Shown here in pieces: positions 35,141-45,540 of a DNA stretch of 64,000 nucleotides. The notes below the pieces were generated by a model. It saw only the letters and a program-made list of their open reading frames with translations. It was not told the DNA's origin and ran no database searches. Each line of letters begins with the position of its first letter. Position 1 is the first letter of the stretch. This DNA comes from Ferruginibacter paludis (GTDB taxonomy: Bacteria > Bacteroidota > Bacteroidia > Chitinophagales > Chitinophagaceae): NCBI RefSeq assembly GCF_030409685.1, contig NZ_JAUFQJ010000003.1, positions 1 through 64,000 of the forward strand, in the 5' to 3' direction. A program made the position numbers and the translations under genes.

Positions 35141-36397
35141 TTATTGTGGTAATAACACCTTATCTATAACATGTAGCACACCGTTTACTGCGTGTTTATC
35201 CATTCCTACAACATTGGCTGCTCCGCCGCTGAAAGGTGTCCCTCCCGGCGGGAAGGTTCCAAGGCCTGTGAAGGTTAGTTTTGTAACAAATGGACCAGTA
35301 TAAGTAGCCTGCGCAAGCACGCCGGGATGCACGCCAAATGAACTATTTACCAACGTCTTTACCAATGTGGGTGTTGCGCTGAAGTCGGTTGAGAATGCCC
35401 GGATATCAGGCTTATAAGAACCGGTTGAGTTTGAAGCGAGCAGATGATAAGCTAAAATACCTCTCACTGAAGACGCAGGTAGTACGGCCCCAAAGGTGGT
35501 GTCCATGAATATTGCAGGCCCGGCTGCCAACGCTGCTTTTGCCAGTGAATCCGCCTTCTGCGGCGGCGCTCCATGTGCTAATGCGTTACCATATACACTG
35601 CCATAAATCAAATTTTGAAAAGCGGCATTATTAGGCGCCAGTACCGTCATATTTGTAACACCATATTTAAGCAAAGAGTCGAACTTGTTCAATCCAACTT
35701 GTCCGCTATCGCCGCGTGCGATTGCCGCAGTAAAATAAGATAAGTCAGGATCAGTATAAATTAATCCGGCAAGCACCGTGGTAGGCGGCGCTACAACAGT
35801 TGCCACATGGTGTATTATGCCGTTTGAAGCAACGGCGTCAACGGCAGTAACTGGAATATTATTTACATAAGCAAGTTTGGGAGCAAAAAAAGTAGTAGCC
35901 CTTATGAGAGAATTTACTGGAGGTGCTTGCGGCAGAATTATCTGTGTAGGCAATTGAAAATTTGGAAAAGTAGCCGGCACTTTCGCAGATAAAATTGTTT
36001 GGCCGATAATATTATAACTTACAATGCCAGCCGCGGAAGCTACGGGAATGTTAGCTGCAATAAATCCAGAGAAAACCGCATCGGGTGCCTGAATCGGTAC
36101 TTGACCTTTAGAAATAAAATTGATAAAAGCTTTCATGCCGTTATTATCGGGCACCAACATGGTGTAATTAGCAGCCTTATTATTAATGGTTGACAAAAGC
36201 CCCGATTTTATTATCAAACGATAATACAAACTATCAGTAGGTGTTGCAGCGATCGTCTCGCCCAGTGTTTTACCGCCTGGTGGCGTTACCGGTGTTTCTG
36301 TAAACTGCTCCACATCTTTGTTGCAGGAAGCTAATATCAGCATGACTGCTACTAAGTGCAACAAATTATTTTTCAATATTTGGGTAATGTATTTCAT
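35141..36397 (-). CDS. Fasciclin (FAS1) domain lipoprotein
   Basis: 418 residues. The N-terminal signal ends in a lipobox (LILASC, Cys25). Two FAS1 domains follow: about 45-200 (TLGETIAATPTDSLYYRLI, AANYTMLVPDNNGMKAFI) and about 210-418 (YFTAAIARGDSG, VTNMTVLAPNNAAFQNLI, ending AVNGVLHVIDKVLLPQ). FAS1 domains mediate adhesion or ligand binding at the cell surface. It lies 45 nt downstream of a TonB-dependent receptor gene, so it may be that receptor's surface-lipoprotein partner; this is inference. Confidence 0.9.
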   Translation of the reverse strand: MKYITQILKNNLLHLVAVMLILASCNKDVEQFTETPVTPPGGKTLGETIAATPTDSLYYRLIIKSGLLSTINNKAANYTMLVPDNNGMKAFINFISKGQVPIQAPDAVFSGFIAANIPVASAAGIVSYNIIGQTILSAKVPATFPNFQLPTQIILPQAPPVNSLIRATTFFAPKLAYVNNIPVTAVDAVASNGIIHHVATVVAPPTTVLAGLIYTDPDLSYFTAAIARGDSGQVGLNKFDSLLKYGVTNMTVLAPNNAAFQNLIYGSVYGNALAHGAPPQKADSLAKAALAAGPAIFMDTTFGAVLPASSVRGILAYHLLASNSTGSYKPDIRAFSTDFSATPTLVKTLVNSSFGVHPGVLAQATYTGPFVTKLTFTGLGTFPPGGTPFSGGAANVVGMDKHAVNGVLHVIDKVLLPQ

Positions 36398-36442
36398 ACA
36401 AAAAGTTTTATTTTTTATTACGTTGTAAATGCGGGGTTGTTA

Positions 36443-39166
36443 TCAATAAACATTAAAGCCGAAACTCAGGTAATACAATCCACCGATGCGGCTGTTACCA
36501 ACAGCATTGTAGTAATATTGATTGAGCAGGTTATTGGCCCCTAACTTAATAATAGATTTTGATGAAGGAATTTTATAACTCACCTGCGCATCCACTGTTT
36601 GAACAGATGGTAAATTGCCGTTGGCTAAATCTCCCTGGAAATAAAACGCATCCTGCCAGCGATAAGCAACAGCAAAGCCGAGTCTGTTGTTTTTTCCAAA
36701 ACCATTGTTGGCAAAAGTGGCGTTCAGTTTATATTTGGGTGAGTTGAAAGACGCAATAAAATTGGTTGGCACATCGGTTAAATTATCAGAAGCGGCATTT
36801 ACACTCAGCGAATAATTGCGGCTAATTTTATAATCCATGCCAATACCAAAACCGTAGGTTTTAACTTTCGATGTGGAATTAATTGGTACAGAATAAATCT
36901 GCCCTGCATCTGCATCAGCCGGCGTAATCGGAGCGCCTGTGCGTGATTGAACTACTACTTTTCTCGCAAGGAAATTGGTATACTGACCATAGTAACCATA
37001 AATGTCAAGTAATAATTTCGAATCAGCAATCAGCCCCTTGTATCCGGCTTCAAAAGAAGAGATGGCTTCTGGTTTTAACGTGGCAAAGTTTTGCTGCACC
37101 GTTTTACCCGCTTTTAACGAATCCCTGTCATAAGCAGGATTGGAATCAAAATGATAAATATTTTTAAAGGCTTCATTGCCACCGATCAGTTTGTAGGAAA
37201 CAAGGTCCAGGTTAATCCATTGCATTTGGGTAGAAGGAAAACGGTAAGCTGTTTGGTAACTCAACCGGAAATTGCTGTTTTCCCCCGCTTTAATTACAGC
37301 AGTAACTCTTGGTGTAAACCGGCCTTTAAAATTTTGGTTTTTATCATACCTGCCGGAAGCTGTTAATTTAATACCGGGGGTAATGGCTTTGGACGCCTGT
37401 AAGAATGCGCCCATTTCGTTGATGCCGATCGTTCCCGCTGTATCTGCAAACAATGTTCCCTGTGAGTTCAATACATATCTTTTGTAATTGGCACCTACAA
37501 TGATGTCTGCAAAAGACTTTGCGGAAGAAGTTAAATTGTAGCTGCCTTCTGCACCATATAAATCTGTTCTGTCTAATAATGCGCCTCCCTTCGGCACGGG
37601 TATTTTGCGCACCCGGTTGTAAATATCATTGAATTCGGAAGTTCCTACCACTGGTCTTCCCACATCCGCAGTTGCCCTAGCCACTGTATGCGCATCCGCA
37701 TCGGTAGCACCTCCTAATTTAGCTGCCAAAAAAGCCTGCCCGTATTGCGCATACCAGCCCGTGGAACCGCCACTTGGTTTCCATGCTTCATTAAAATTCT
37801 GAGTGGTTGCTCCAAGGTTATAAGATTCACCCGCGTTCTCCTGCGTGGTATAAGCCCTCAGCATCCAGTTTTTGTTGTTCAGTTCCAGTTTGTACTGGCC
37901 CATTTTAAAATCTTTAATGGAATATCTTGAAGCGCCGGTATATACCGTGTTTCCTGTGCCCCAATAGCCGGCCAGCGTTGTTTCTGTACCAGGCGTTAAT
38001 TTATAATGAAGCGAAGCGCCAAGCTTAAAATTCACTGTGTTGGGGTCAAGTATCTGTTGTTCGGTATAACCGGTACGGGATACGTTGATTGGTTGCGAAG
38101 TAAGAGTACCAATGAACGGCGCTAAAAACGGCGCTTGTCCTGCCACGCCATTTAATACCTGGCGAATATCTGCAGTTGTTTCATCTCCATAAACGTTCAC
38201 GCCATCATAGTTAGGATCGGTGGCTCTTGTGCCAGCCCGTAACTTTCCGTTTGACCGGTCGTAATCCCTATAGTCGGTGCCTATCCAGTCTTTAGCCTGT
38301 ATTAATTCCGTGGTTATTTTAAAGGCAAATTTATCAGACACTTTTACGCCCCATCTTAAAGCCCAGTTGTGATAGGGAGCGGGTGATCTTTCGCTGCCAT
38401 CTGTGTGCATAATTCCTTCTTTCACTATAAAAGATAAACCTTGGTATTTAAATGGGTTTTTACTTGTCATCAGCATGGTCCCATTCATACCACCTGAGCC
38501 GTATAAAGCAGATGATGCACCGGGAAGCAATTCAATATTATCTACATCCAGTTCATTTAAACCAATAATCGCACCTACGGAAAAATTCAATCCCGGTGCC
38601 TGGTTATCCATTCCGTCAACCAATTGGTTAAACCTTACATTACCACTTCCGCCAAAGCCTCGGGTGGTGGGCGTTTTAAAGGTAAGGGAAGAAGTAGTTA
38701 CATCCACTCCTTTTAAAGTACTTACTACATCGTAAAAGTTAGCCGACGGAGCGTTGCGTATGTTGGAAGCGCTTAATCTTTCAATGGAAACAGGTGATTC
38801 CAGTATTTTTTGCGGAACCCTTGAGGCAGATACCACTACCTCCTGCCCCAATGAGTTGGCTGGTTCCAGTTTTATGTTGATTGATTGTTCTGTGCCCGAA
38901 ACTTCCACTTCTTTCAGGCCATATCCTACGGAAGATATGATGAGCGTTACCGGTAATTTCTGTGTTACGGAGATTTTAAAATTTCCTTTATCATCAGAAA
39001 AGGTCCCTGCATCTGACCCTTTTACCAGAACAGATACGGCGGATAGCCTTTCATTATTTACCCTGTTAAAAATAGTGCCGGTGATAGTGTTGGTTTGGGC
39101 AAGGGCAGGCATGGTAACAAGCGTAATTAGCACCATAGCGCAAATATAGGTTACACATTTTTTCAT
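36443..39166 (-). CDS. TonB-dependent outer-membrane receptor
   Basis: 907 residues. Signal peptide MKKCVTYICAMVLITLVTMP...ALAQ; an N-terminal carboxypeptidase-regulatory-like beta domain (TNTITGTIFNRVNNERLSAV, about 25-110); the plug (VVVSASRVPQKILESPVSIE to about 250, TRGFGGSGNVRFNQLVDGMD); and a C-terminal 22-strand barrel ending in an aromatic strand (YYLSFGFNVY). It imports an unknown substrate using TonB energy. No metal or siderophore enzyme sits nearby, so the substrate is open. The fasciclin lipoprotein gene is 45 nt downstream in the same operon; it is divergent from purC. Confidence 0.93.
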   Translation of the reverse strand: MKKCVTYICAMVLITLVTMPALAQTNTITGTIFNRVNNERLSAVSVLVKGSDAGTFSDDKGNFKISVTQKLPVTLIISSVGYGLKEVEVSGTEQSINIKLEPANSLGQEVVVSASRVPQKILESPVSIERLSASNIRNAPSANFYDVVSTLKGVDVTTSSLTFKTPTTRGFGGSGNVRFNQLVDGMDNQAPGLNFSVGAIIGLNELDVDNIELLPGASSALYGSGGMNGTMLMTSKNPFKYQGLSFIVKEGIMHTDGSERSPAPYHNWALRWGVKVSDKFAFKITTELIQAKDWIGTDYRDYDRSNGKLRAGTRATDPNYDGVNVYGDETTADIRQVLNGVAGQAPFLAPFIGTLTSQPINVSRTGYTEQQILDPNTVNFKLGASLHYKLTPGTETTLAGYWGTGNTVYTGASRYSIKDFKMGQYKLELNNKNWMLRAYTTQENAGESYNLGATTQNFNEAWKPSGGSTGWYAQYGQAFLAAKLGGATDADAHTVARATADVGRPVVGTSEFNDIYNRVRKIPVPKGGALLDRTDLYGAEGSYNLTSSAKSFADIIVGANYKRYVLNSQGTLFADTAGTIGINEMGAFLQASKAITPGIKLTASGRYDKNQNFKGRFTPRVTAVIKAGENSNFRLSYQTAYRFPSTQMQWINLDLVSYKLIGGNEAFKNIYHFDSNPAYDRDSLKAGKTVQQNFATLKPEAISSFEAGYKGLIADSKLLLDIYGYYGQYTNFLARKVVVQSRTGAPITPADADAGQIYSVPINSTSKVKTYGFGIGMDYKISRNYSLSVNAASDNLTDVPTNFIASFNSPKYKLNATFANNGFGKNNRLGFAVAYRWQDAFYFQGDLANGNLPSVQTVDAQVSYKIPSSKSIIKLGANNLLNQYYYNAVGNSRIGGLYYLSFGFNVY

Positions 39167-39218
39167 ATAGCATTGTTTAGTTTAGTAAATATCGGGCAAA
39201 ATAAGCATTGTTACTATG

Positions 39219-39260
39219 GTGTTGAAATTTTATTTGGCACGTTGTGTTGAAATTTTATTT
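39219..39260 (+). repeat. Two direct 17-nt repeats between the TonB receptor gene and purC
   Basis: GTGTTGAAATTTTATTT occurs at 39219-39235 and again at 39244-39260, a 25-bp period, in the shared upstream region of two divergent genes. A paired site on one DNA face could be an operator. Confidence 0.5.
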
Positions 39261-39305
39261 AAGGGTAAATTGGGTGATTAGACGAGTTGCCTGTAATTTA
39301 GCCGA

Positions 39306-40235
39306 ATGGCAACATTTAATTTTACCGGGCAAACAAAATTCTACAGCGGAAAGGTGAGAGATGTTTACACAATTGATGATAAATGGCTGGTAATGATAGC
39401 CAGTAACCGGATATCTGCATTTGATGTAATACTACCAAAACCCATCCCATTTAAAGGACAGGTATTAAACCAAATAGCTGCTTACATGCTAAAAGCAACA
39501 GCTGATATTTGCCCCAACTGGCTGGTGAATACACCGGCTCCCAACTGTGCTATTGGTAAAAAATGTGTTCCCTTTAAAGTAGAAATGGTGATAAGGGGAA
39601 ACCTGACAGGCCACGCCTGGCGTACTTATAGCAGTGGTACAAGAATTTTATGCGGTGTAACGATGCCGGAAGGAATGAAAGAAAATGATTTTTTTCCTGA
39701 GCCGATTATTACTCCTTCTACCAAAGCCGAAGTTGGGCATGATGAAGACATCAGCCGGGAAGACATCATTAAAAAAGGCATAGCTTCTGAAGCCGATTAT
39801 GCTGTAATGGAAAAATACACACGGGCACTATTTGCAAGGGGCAAAGAACTGGCGGCTAAACAAGGATTGATTTTAGTTGATACCAAATATGAGTTCGGTA
39901 AAATCGGTAATGAAGTTTACCTGATGGATGAAATACATACGCCCGACAGCAGCCGTTATTTTTATGCAGAAGGATATGAGGAAAGACAATCAGCAGGCGA
40001 AAGGCAGAAACAGCTGAGTAAAGAATTTGTAAGAGAATGGCTGATTGAAAATAATTTTATGGGCAAACAGGGGCAGACCGTTCCGGAAATGACAGACGAA
40101 TGGATCACTACCATCAGCAACCGCTACATTGAGTTATATGAAAAAGTAATCGGCGAAAAATTTGTGCCGGAACTTTTGACCGATACCGAAACTTTTAACC
40201 GCATCACTGATGCTTTGCAAGAAATAACGGCTTAA
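39306..40235 (+). CDS. purC: Phosphoribosylaminoimidazole-succinocarboxamide synthase
   Basis: 309 residues. Substrate-binding motifs include [59 protein letters not shown] and [11 protein letters not shown], the SAICAR synthetase signatures. The enzyme joins CAIR and aspartate with ATP in step 8 of purine synthesis. The length fits the longer yeast-like form found in Bacteroidota. The gene is alone; a TAATTTAG box just before the ATG is only an imperfect promoter match. Confidence 0.95.
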   Translation: MATFNFTGQTKFYSGKVRDVYTIDDKWLVMIASNRISAFDVILPKPIPFKGQVLNQIAAYMLKATADICPNWLVNTPAPNCAIGKKCVPFKVEMVIRGNLTGHAWRTYSSGTRILCGVTMPEGMKENDFFPEPIITPSTKAEVGHDEDISREDIIKKGIASEADYAVMEKYTRALFARGKELAAKQGLILVDTKYEFGKIGNEVYLMDEIHTPDSSRYFYAEGYEERQSAGERQKQLSKEFVREWLIENNFMGKQGQTVPEMTDEWITTISNRYIELYEKVIGEKFVPELLTDTETFNRITDALQEITA

Positions 40236-40275
40236 AGAATCATCAACAATCATCTCCTATTTTAAATAAGATACC

Positions 40276-41394
40276 ATGCGTTTTGTAATAGCATTGCTTA
40301 GTCTTTTTATTACCCAAATTTTAGTGGCTCAAAAAAATCCCTACCTGCTGGTAGGTACTTATACTTCCGGAAAATCGGAAGGCATTTATGTGTATTCTTT
40401 TGATGAAAAAAATGCAACTGCTGATTTAGTTAGCGTAGCTAAAACAAAAAACCCCTCCTACCTTGCCGTTGCCCCAAATAAAAAAACAGTGTATGCAGTT
40501 AATGAAACTGCTGATACAACGGGTTCGGTTGTTGGCGGTGGCGTTACCGCTTTTTCATTTGCAGGTGGAAAACTTACAGCTATGAGCACGCAGTTATCTG
40601 GTGGTACAAATCCCTGTTATGTGTCAGTTACCAAATCGGGCAAGTGGGTTTTTGCCGGCAATTATTCCAGCGGGACTCTATCCGTATTTCCTGTTACCGC
40701 GGGTGGTGATCTGAAGCCCGCAAGCCAAACAATTCTGCATACCGGAACCGGCCCCAACAAAGACAGGCAGGAAGGACCACATGTGCATTCAACTGTTTTA
40801 TCCCCTGATAATAATTATTTATTTGTGCCAAACCTTGGTATAGATAAGGTGATGATTTACCGCTTAAATAACAACACGGGATATCTCAGACCTGCAACGG
40901 TTCCCTTTGCCGCAACCGAACCAGGAAGCGGTCCAAGACATTTTGATTTTGCTCCCAATAATCACTTTGCTTACCTGATGGAAGAGATGTCGGGGAACGT
41001 GGTGGCTTACGCCTATAGCAATGGCGCATTGAAACAATTTCAAATCGTCAGCAGCATTCCCAAAGACTTTAAAGGAACCATCGGCGCAGCAGATATTCAT
41101 GTGTCGCCTGATGGCAAATTTTTGTATTGCAGCAACCGTGGCGATGGCAACACCATTACTATTTTTTCCATTAATCAAAAAACAGGCAAACTGTCATTAG
41201 CAGGCTACCAGTCTACCTTAGGTAAAACGCCCCGCAATTTTAATTTTGATCCCTCAGGCAATTTTTTACTGGCAGCCAACCAGGCAAGCGACAACATTGT
41301 TATCTTTAAAATTGACAGAAAAACGGGTTTACTGACGGACACAGGTAAACGCATTGACGTGGCTAACCCAGTATGTATTAAGTGGATTTTTTAA
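40276..41394 (+). CDS. Lactonase family beta-propeller protein (6-phosphogluconolactonase-like), secreted
   Basis: 372 residues with a signal peptide (MRFVIALLSLFITQILV-AQ). The mature part is a seven-bladed propeller of the YbhE/lactonase family: repeated blade motifs NPSYLAVAPNKKTVYAVNE, GPRHFDFAPNNHFAYLMEE, ADIHVSPDGKFLYCSNRGD, TPRNFNFDPSGNFLLAANQ. Because it is exported, a role in cytoplasmic pentose-phosphate metabolism is unlikely; it may hydrolyse a sugar lactone in the periplasm. It is 40 nt downstream of purC, but joint transcription is uncertain. Confidence 0.9.
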   Translation: MRFVIALLSLFITQILVAQKNPYLLVGTYTSGKSEGIYVYSFDEKNATADLVSVAKTKNPSYLAVAPNKKTVYAVNETADTTGSVVGGGVTAFSFAGGKLTAMSTQLSGGTNPCYVSVTKSGKWVFAGNYSSGTLSVFPVTAGGDLKPASQTILHTGTGPNKDRQEGPHVHSTVLSPDNNYLFVPNLGIDKVMIYRLNNNTGYLRPATVPFAATEPGSGPRHFDFAPNNHFAYLMEEMSGNVVAYAYSNGALKQFQIVSSIPKDFKGTIGAADIHVSPDGKFLYCSNRGDGNTITIFSINQKTGKLSLAGYQSTLGKTPRNFNFDPSGNFLLAANQASDNIVIFKIDRKTGLLTDTGKRIDVANPVCIKWIF

Positions 41395-41586
41395 AGTCGG
41401 AAAGCTGAAAACTTAAAGCCGAAGGCCCCATGCATTTTTTTACCCGCAAGCAGATTTGTTCTGTACTGATTTTAAAACTTTTGCTAAAGTCCAGGGAGTA
41501 TTTTATTTTCTGCCTGAAGTTCATCCATTTAATCATCATTGGATGCGATACATTGAAGATTGTATTAAGCACTGAGTTATGTTCTT

Positions 41587-42636
41587 TTATCCCTTAGCAT
41601 TTCTTTCATTCAGCCTCGGCCTTAAGCGCTGCTTACTTTTATTGAATATCATTGTTCCCTTTTTGATGCCTTTGCGCATTTCTTTTTGTACTTCTATTGG
41701 CAGGTTATACACCGTCTGGCAAGCTTCGCTGCAGCAACCATCATATTTTTCTGCGCAGGCCGCACATTGTATAAAGAGCAAATGGCAGGCTTCATTTTTA
41801 CAATTGGTATGGGTATCTGCAGGTTCGCCGCATTGGTGACAGCGGGCAATAATATCGTTGGTAATCCGCTCCCCAAGCCTGTCGTCAAACACAAAGTTTT
41901 TACCTATGAATTTGCTGTCTAAATTATTTTCCTTTGCCTGTTTTGCATAATTGATAATGCCGCCTTCAAGGTGAAATACATTGTTGAAACCGTTGTGCAA
42001 CATATAAGCACTGGCCTTTTCGCAACGGATGCCGCCGGTGCAATACATGATGATGTTTTTTTCTTTTTTATCCTGCATCATGTTTACTGCCATCGGTAAC
42101 TGTTCACGAAAGGTATCGCTGGGTATTTCGATGGCTTTTTCAAAATGTCCCACTTCATATTCATAATGGTTGCGCATATCTATCACCACCGTATCTTCAT
42201 CCTGCAGCAATTCATTCATCTGTATGGCATTCACATAGCGGCCTTTATTTTCCATACTAAACGCCGGATCGGTAATACCATCTGCTACAATTTTTTGGCG
42301 CACTTTAATCTTCAAAACCCAAAAAGATTTCCCGTCATCATCCACCGCGATATTCAAACGCAGGCCATTCAGTGGTGCAATGGAATAAAGATAGTTTCTG
42401 AACGCTTCCACATTATCGGATGGCACACTTACTTGCGCATTGATGCCTTCTTTGGCGATATAAATGCGGCCAAATACTTTTAATGCATTGAGGTGGATGT
42501 ACAATTCGTCCCTGAATTGTTGCGGATCATCGACTGTGAAATATTGATAGAAGGAAATGGTTGTACGGGGAGTAGTTTCCTGGTACAGTAGTTTTTTGAG
42601 CTCCTCCTGGGAAACCCGGTTGTGTAATACGGCCAT
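41587..42636 (-). CDS. trhO: tRNA uridine-34 hydroxylase TrhO (rhodanese-domain, UPF0176)
   Basis: 349 residues from the ATG at 42636 ([13 protein letters not shown]); 21 upstream codons from 42699 are not conserved-looking. An N-terminal acylphosphatase-like domain (about 25-120, [19 protein letters not shown]) is followed by a rhodanese domain with active loop [11 protein letters not shown] and then a Cys-rich segment ([28 protein letters not shown]) and a basic tail. TrhO makes 5-hydroxyuridine at tRNA position 34 using oxygen in studied relatives. Confidence 0.93.
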   Translation of the reverse strand: MAVLHNRVSQEELKKLLYQETTPRTTISFYQYFTVDDPQQFRDELYIHLNALKVFGRIYIAKEGINAQVSVPSDNVEAFRNYLYSIAPLNGLRLNIAVDDDGKSFWVLKIKVRQKIVADGITDPAFSMENKGRYVNAIQMNELLQDEDTVVIDMRNHYEYEVGHFEKAIEIPSDTFREQLPMAVNMMQDKKEKNIIMYCTGGIRCEKASAYMLHNGFNNVFHLEGGIINYAKQAKENNLDSKFIGKNFVFDDRLGERITNDIIARCHQCGEPADTHTNCKNEACHLLFIQCAACAEKYDGCCSEACQTVYNLPIEVQKEMRKGIKKGTMIFNKSKQRLRPRLNERNAKG

Positions 42637-42760
42637 ATGATTTAATTTGATCCCGGTTGTTTCGGGAAATCTTTGAAAGATTGGATGCTTGCAGGGCAAA
42701 CCAAATTGCGGCGCAAAGATAAATTAAATAAGGCTATTTGTAATCTCCGGTACAAAGATT

Positions 42761-45307
42761 TTAAAACCCGTTCGTCTTGTCTGTATTCACAACTTTATTG
42801 ATAGTACCACCCAGCAAACCGCCAAAACCGATGCTGATAGCGCTTGTGCGTCTTCTACCACCATTTTCAAAGGCCGTAATAAAATCTACCCGGAATATTT
42901 TCAGGATATTCTCAAGCCCGATAAATAACTCAACGTGATTGCTGAGCTGGTTTATGTAAAACGTGTTGGTACCTGCTACCAGGTTCCAGTTTAACTGGTT
43001 AAACCCAGGAATTTTATTGGTGAGCAATCCATTGAAATGATGTTCGATATGTGCCATTCCATAAAACTTAGCAGTTGTGCTGTTGGCATAATAAGAAGAC
43101 AACTGAAAGCTATTTAAGTACTCCGCGGCCAGCGTACTTCTGTTACCGTTAAAATGCTGGTAATCCTGTATGTAAACTGTTTTGTTATTCAAAAAACCGC
43201 CGACACCGACATTGTATTTCAGCAGCCCCCAAAGCTTAAAATTATTATCGTTGGCAACATTGAATTTCCATTTATCGAAATTTACATCACTCCCAAAAAT
43301 ACCATTCAAACCCCTGGTATAGTTCAGGGTGAAAGTAGGATACTTTGATCCGATTGCTACTTTGCGATAAGGAAATTGTACGTACTGCTGACCGGGCTTA
43401 TAACTAATGTCGGTACTTACTATTACCGCCTGGTAACGGTTAAACTGGGTGGCTATTTTTTCATACGGATAATTGGGAGTTATATCAACGCTGTCACTTT
43501 TAAACACCGTGAATTTAGTAGTGTTGTTTAAAGGTATCCGGTCTTCGTACAAAGCCTTTATGCTAAAACGTAAACCACTTTCGTATCGTTTGGTAAAGCC
43601 GGTGGCTACGAAATAATTTTCGTAAGTCTTCATAAAGTTATCGCCATACAGCAATGTACTGATGCTGTTTACCAATGGCGTAATCGGACTTTCTTTATTA
43701 AACTGGCTTACTCTTTTACCCGCTGAAAAAGCCCATTCTTCCCGCTTTATTTTTTTATCCAATTCAAGGTCTCTTGAACGAAGTGTAATATCTGTCCATG
43801 CATTTAAATGGGCATTGCTAAAACCATAGCGGATATTGGGCATTACAGTCAGCCGCCTGGCAGCCGGCAGATTCTTCTCATAATAGCCGCCAACATTCAA
43901 CACCAAACCTTCTGCTGTATTGTATTCAAGGTTTTTCAGCAAAGAATTTACGCCCCAGTTGTAAGTGTGCAATTTGCTGTAATGCGTACGACTGATGCCG
44001 CTCCAGAAAACGTCCAGTACTTTAACCTTCCCCTGCTTTTTCTTTAAAGAATCAATCGCTGTTTTGCTGATAGCAGAATCTTTTTGCCGCTCAAATAAAC
44101 TGTCTTTTACCAGGTAATCTTTTACTTCTTCCTTTTCAAGCGGCACAGGGCGGATGCTGTCCCAGTAGGCGGCGGGCTTTTTATTTACATTGGTATCATA
44201 TTTAATAATTACCCGGTCAAAATAATTTTTAGCGAATTTTGCAGCTACGTTATAATCTGTGTAGACATTTACAAAATTCCCAATTGCATCAATCCCAAGT
44301 TTGTTAAAATTAAAATGCAGCAACTGGTTTTTTACCCGCCACACTTCGTCATTTACGGGCACATGAAATTGTGTTATCTGCAATGTGTCAATAATTTCGA
44401 GTTGCGATTTTTTGGTAAGCTTTAAATCAAAACTATGAATGCGCCAATCGTTTTCGGTGATATTAATGATACCAGAAAAAAGCGGCTCATAATCCCTGCG
44501 GGGTATTACGCGGATGCTGTTGATTTCTTTGCCGTTTTCCCAAAAGCTACCCAAAAATTTAAATTTATAAAAACTGATGGCCTTATCGGCAAGGGGCGAA
44601 ATAAAGCCCCTTGGGTTAAGTTGTTCAGCGAAAATGGTTACGGTATTTTGATATAAACTGATGAACGTTGGAAAGCTGAAACCAAAGCCACTGCTGCCAC
44701 TTACGCGGCTGCTGACAACCTGCATTTTAAATTTATCGGGTTGCTGAATAGCCACTTTGGCCACCGACTCCGATAAATAAATAATGCCTACGCCCAATGT
44801 ATCCAGCATCATTTCCTGGCGGTCTGCATCCGGAATTTTTCTGCCGAAAATTTTTGTTGGCAGGTGCCGCAGTTTAATCATATCCTTGGCATACAGATCG
44901 CAGGTAAATGCATTTACCTGTTTAAAATAACCGGGTCTTTTTTTAATGGCTTCGCGGATGATCTGGTAGGCCGGATCTTCCCCGTTGCTTTTTACCACTA
45001 CTTCTTTCATCACCAGTTTTTGCTCAGCCAAAATAAAAACCACTTCTTCATCGTGTGTATTGATAGTGATTGCTTTTTCCTGCGTGGTATAACCGATGTG
45101 CTGGCAAACGATGATATAATTTCCGGGGGTTACATTAAACGCAAAACGGGCCCTGTTATTGGCGCTGGCACCGGTGGTAGTACCCTTGATAGTGATGGAA
45201 GAATAAGGCAGCAGGTCGCCCTTTGCGTTGAAGACAGTGCCGTATATTTTTTGTGCTGATGTTTTAATGGCAATCAATATGGCAAGAAGCAAAAAAAATT
45301 TCCTCAT
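42761..45307 (-). CDS. DUF5686 and carboxypeptidase-regulatory-like domain outer-membrane protein
   Basis: 848 residues. Signal peptide (MRKFFLLLAILIAIKTSA-Q), a carboxypeptidase-regulatory-like domain (about 20-105, KIYGTVFNAKGDLLPYSSIT), then the DUF5686 region with long amphipathic beta-strands suggestive of an outer-membrane barrel, ending in GFGGLLGGTINKV. This architecture is common in Bacteroidota and its function is not established. Single gene, with promoter facing the intergenic repeat copy C. Confidence 0.9.
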   Translation of the reverse strand: MRKFFLLLAILIAIKTSAQKIYGTVFNAKGDLLPYSSITIKGTTTGASANNRARFAFNVTPGNYIIVCQHIGYTTQEKAITINTHDEEVVFILAEQKLVMKEVVVKSNGEDPAYQIIREAIKKRPGYFKQVNAFTCDLYAKDMIKLRHLPTKIFGRKIPDADRQEMMLDTLGVGIIYLSESVAKVAIQQPDKFKMQVVSSRVSGSSGFGFSFPTFISLYQNTVTIFAEQLNPRGFISPLADKAISFYKFKFLGSFWENGKEINSIRVIPRRDYEPLFSGIINITENDWRIHSFDLKLTKKSQLEIIDTLQITQFHVPVNDEVWRVKNQLLHFNFNKLGIDAIGNFVNVYTDYNVAAKFAKNYFDRVIIKYDTNVNKKPAAYWDSIRPVPLEKEEVKDYLVKDSLFERQKDSAISKTAIDSLKKKQGKVKVLDVFWSGISRTHYSKLHTYNWGVNSLLKNLEYNTAEGLVLNVGGYYEKNLPAARRLTVMPNIRYGFSNAHLNAWTDITLRSRDLELDKKIKREEWAFSAGKRVSQFNKESPITPLVNSISTLLYGDNFMKTYENYFVATGFTKRYESGLRFSIKALYEDRIPLNNTTKFTVFKSDSVDITPNYPYEKIATQFNRYQAVIVSTDISYKPGQQYVQFPYRKVAIGSKYPTFTLNYTRGLNGIFGSDVNFDKWKFNVANDNNFKLWGLLKYNVGVGGFLNNKTVYIQDYQHFNGNRSTLAAEYLNSFQLSSYYANSTTAKFYGMAHIEHHFNGLLTNKIPGFNQLNWNLVAGTNTFYINQLSNHVELFIGLENILKIFRVDFITAFENGGRRRTSAISIGFGGLLGGTINKVVNTDKTNGF

Positions 45308-45482
45308 GGTTAAATATAAATAGCTGCGAATTTAACAGTGATTATGTTATGAAGCTGTAAATGGGAGCAAAAATTTGGGAGATGCCGGTAACTATCCAGT
45401 TTTTATGCTGGCTTAAGAAGTTACCATTAACAATTAATTCTAAAAAGTTTTCAATCCGAAAGCGTTCCACTCAGCTGCAAAA

Positions 45483-45534
45483 GTACAAGAGGGCGATGCA
45501 AGAATTTACCACATGGCTGCTTAGCCCGGACAAA
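45483..45534 (-). repeat. Dispersed intergenic repeat, copy C (minus orientation)
   Basis: On the minus strand it starts TTTGTCCGGG, has a 25-nt middle and ends GCATCGCCCTCTTGTAC. This copy is the closest match to the island-split site. Confidence 0.75.
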
Positions 45535-45540
45535 AACAAA

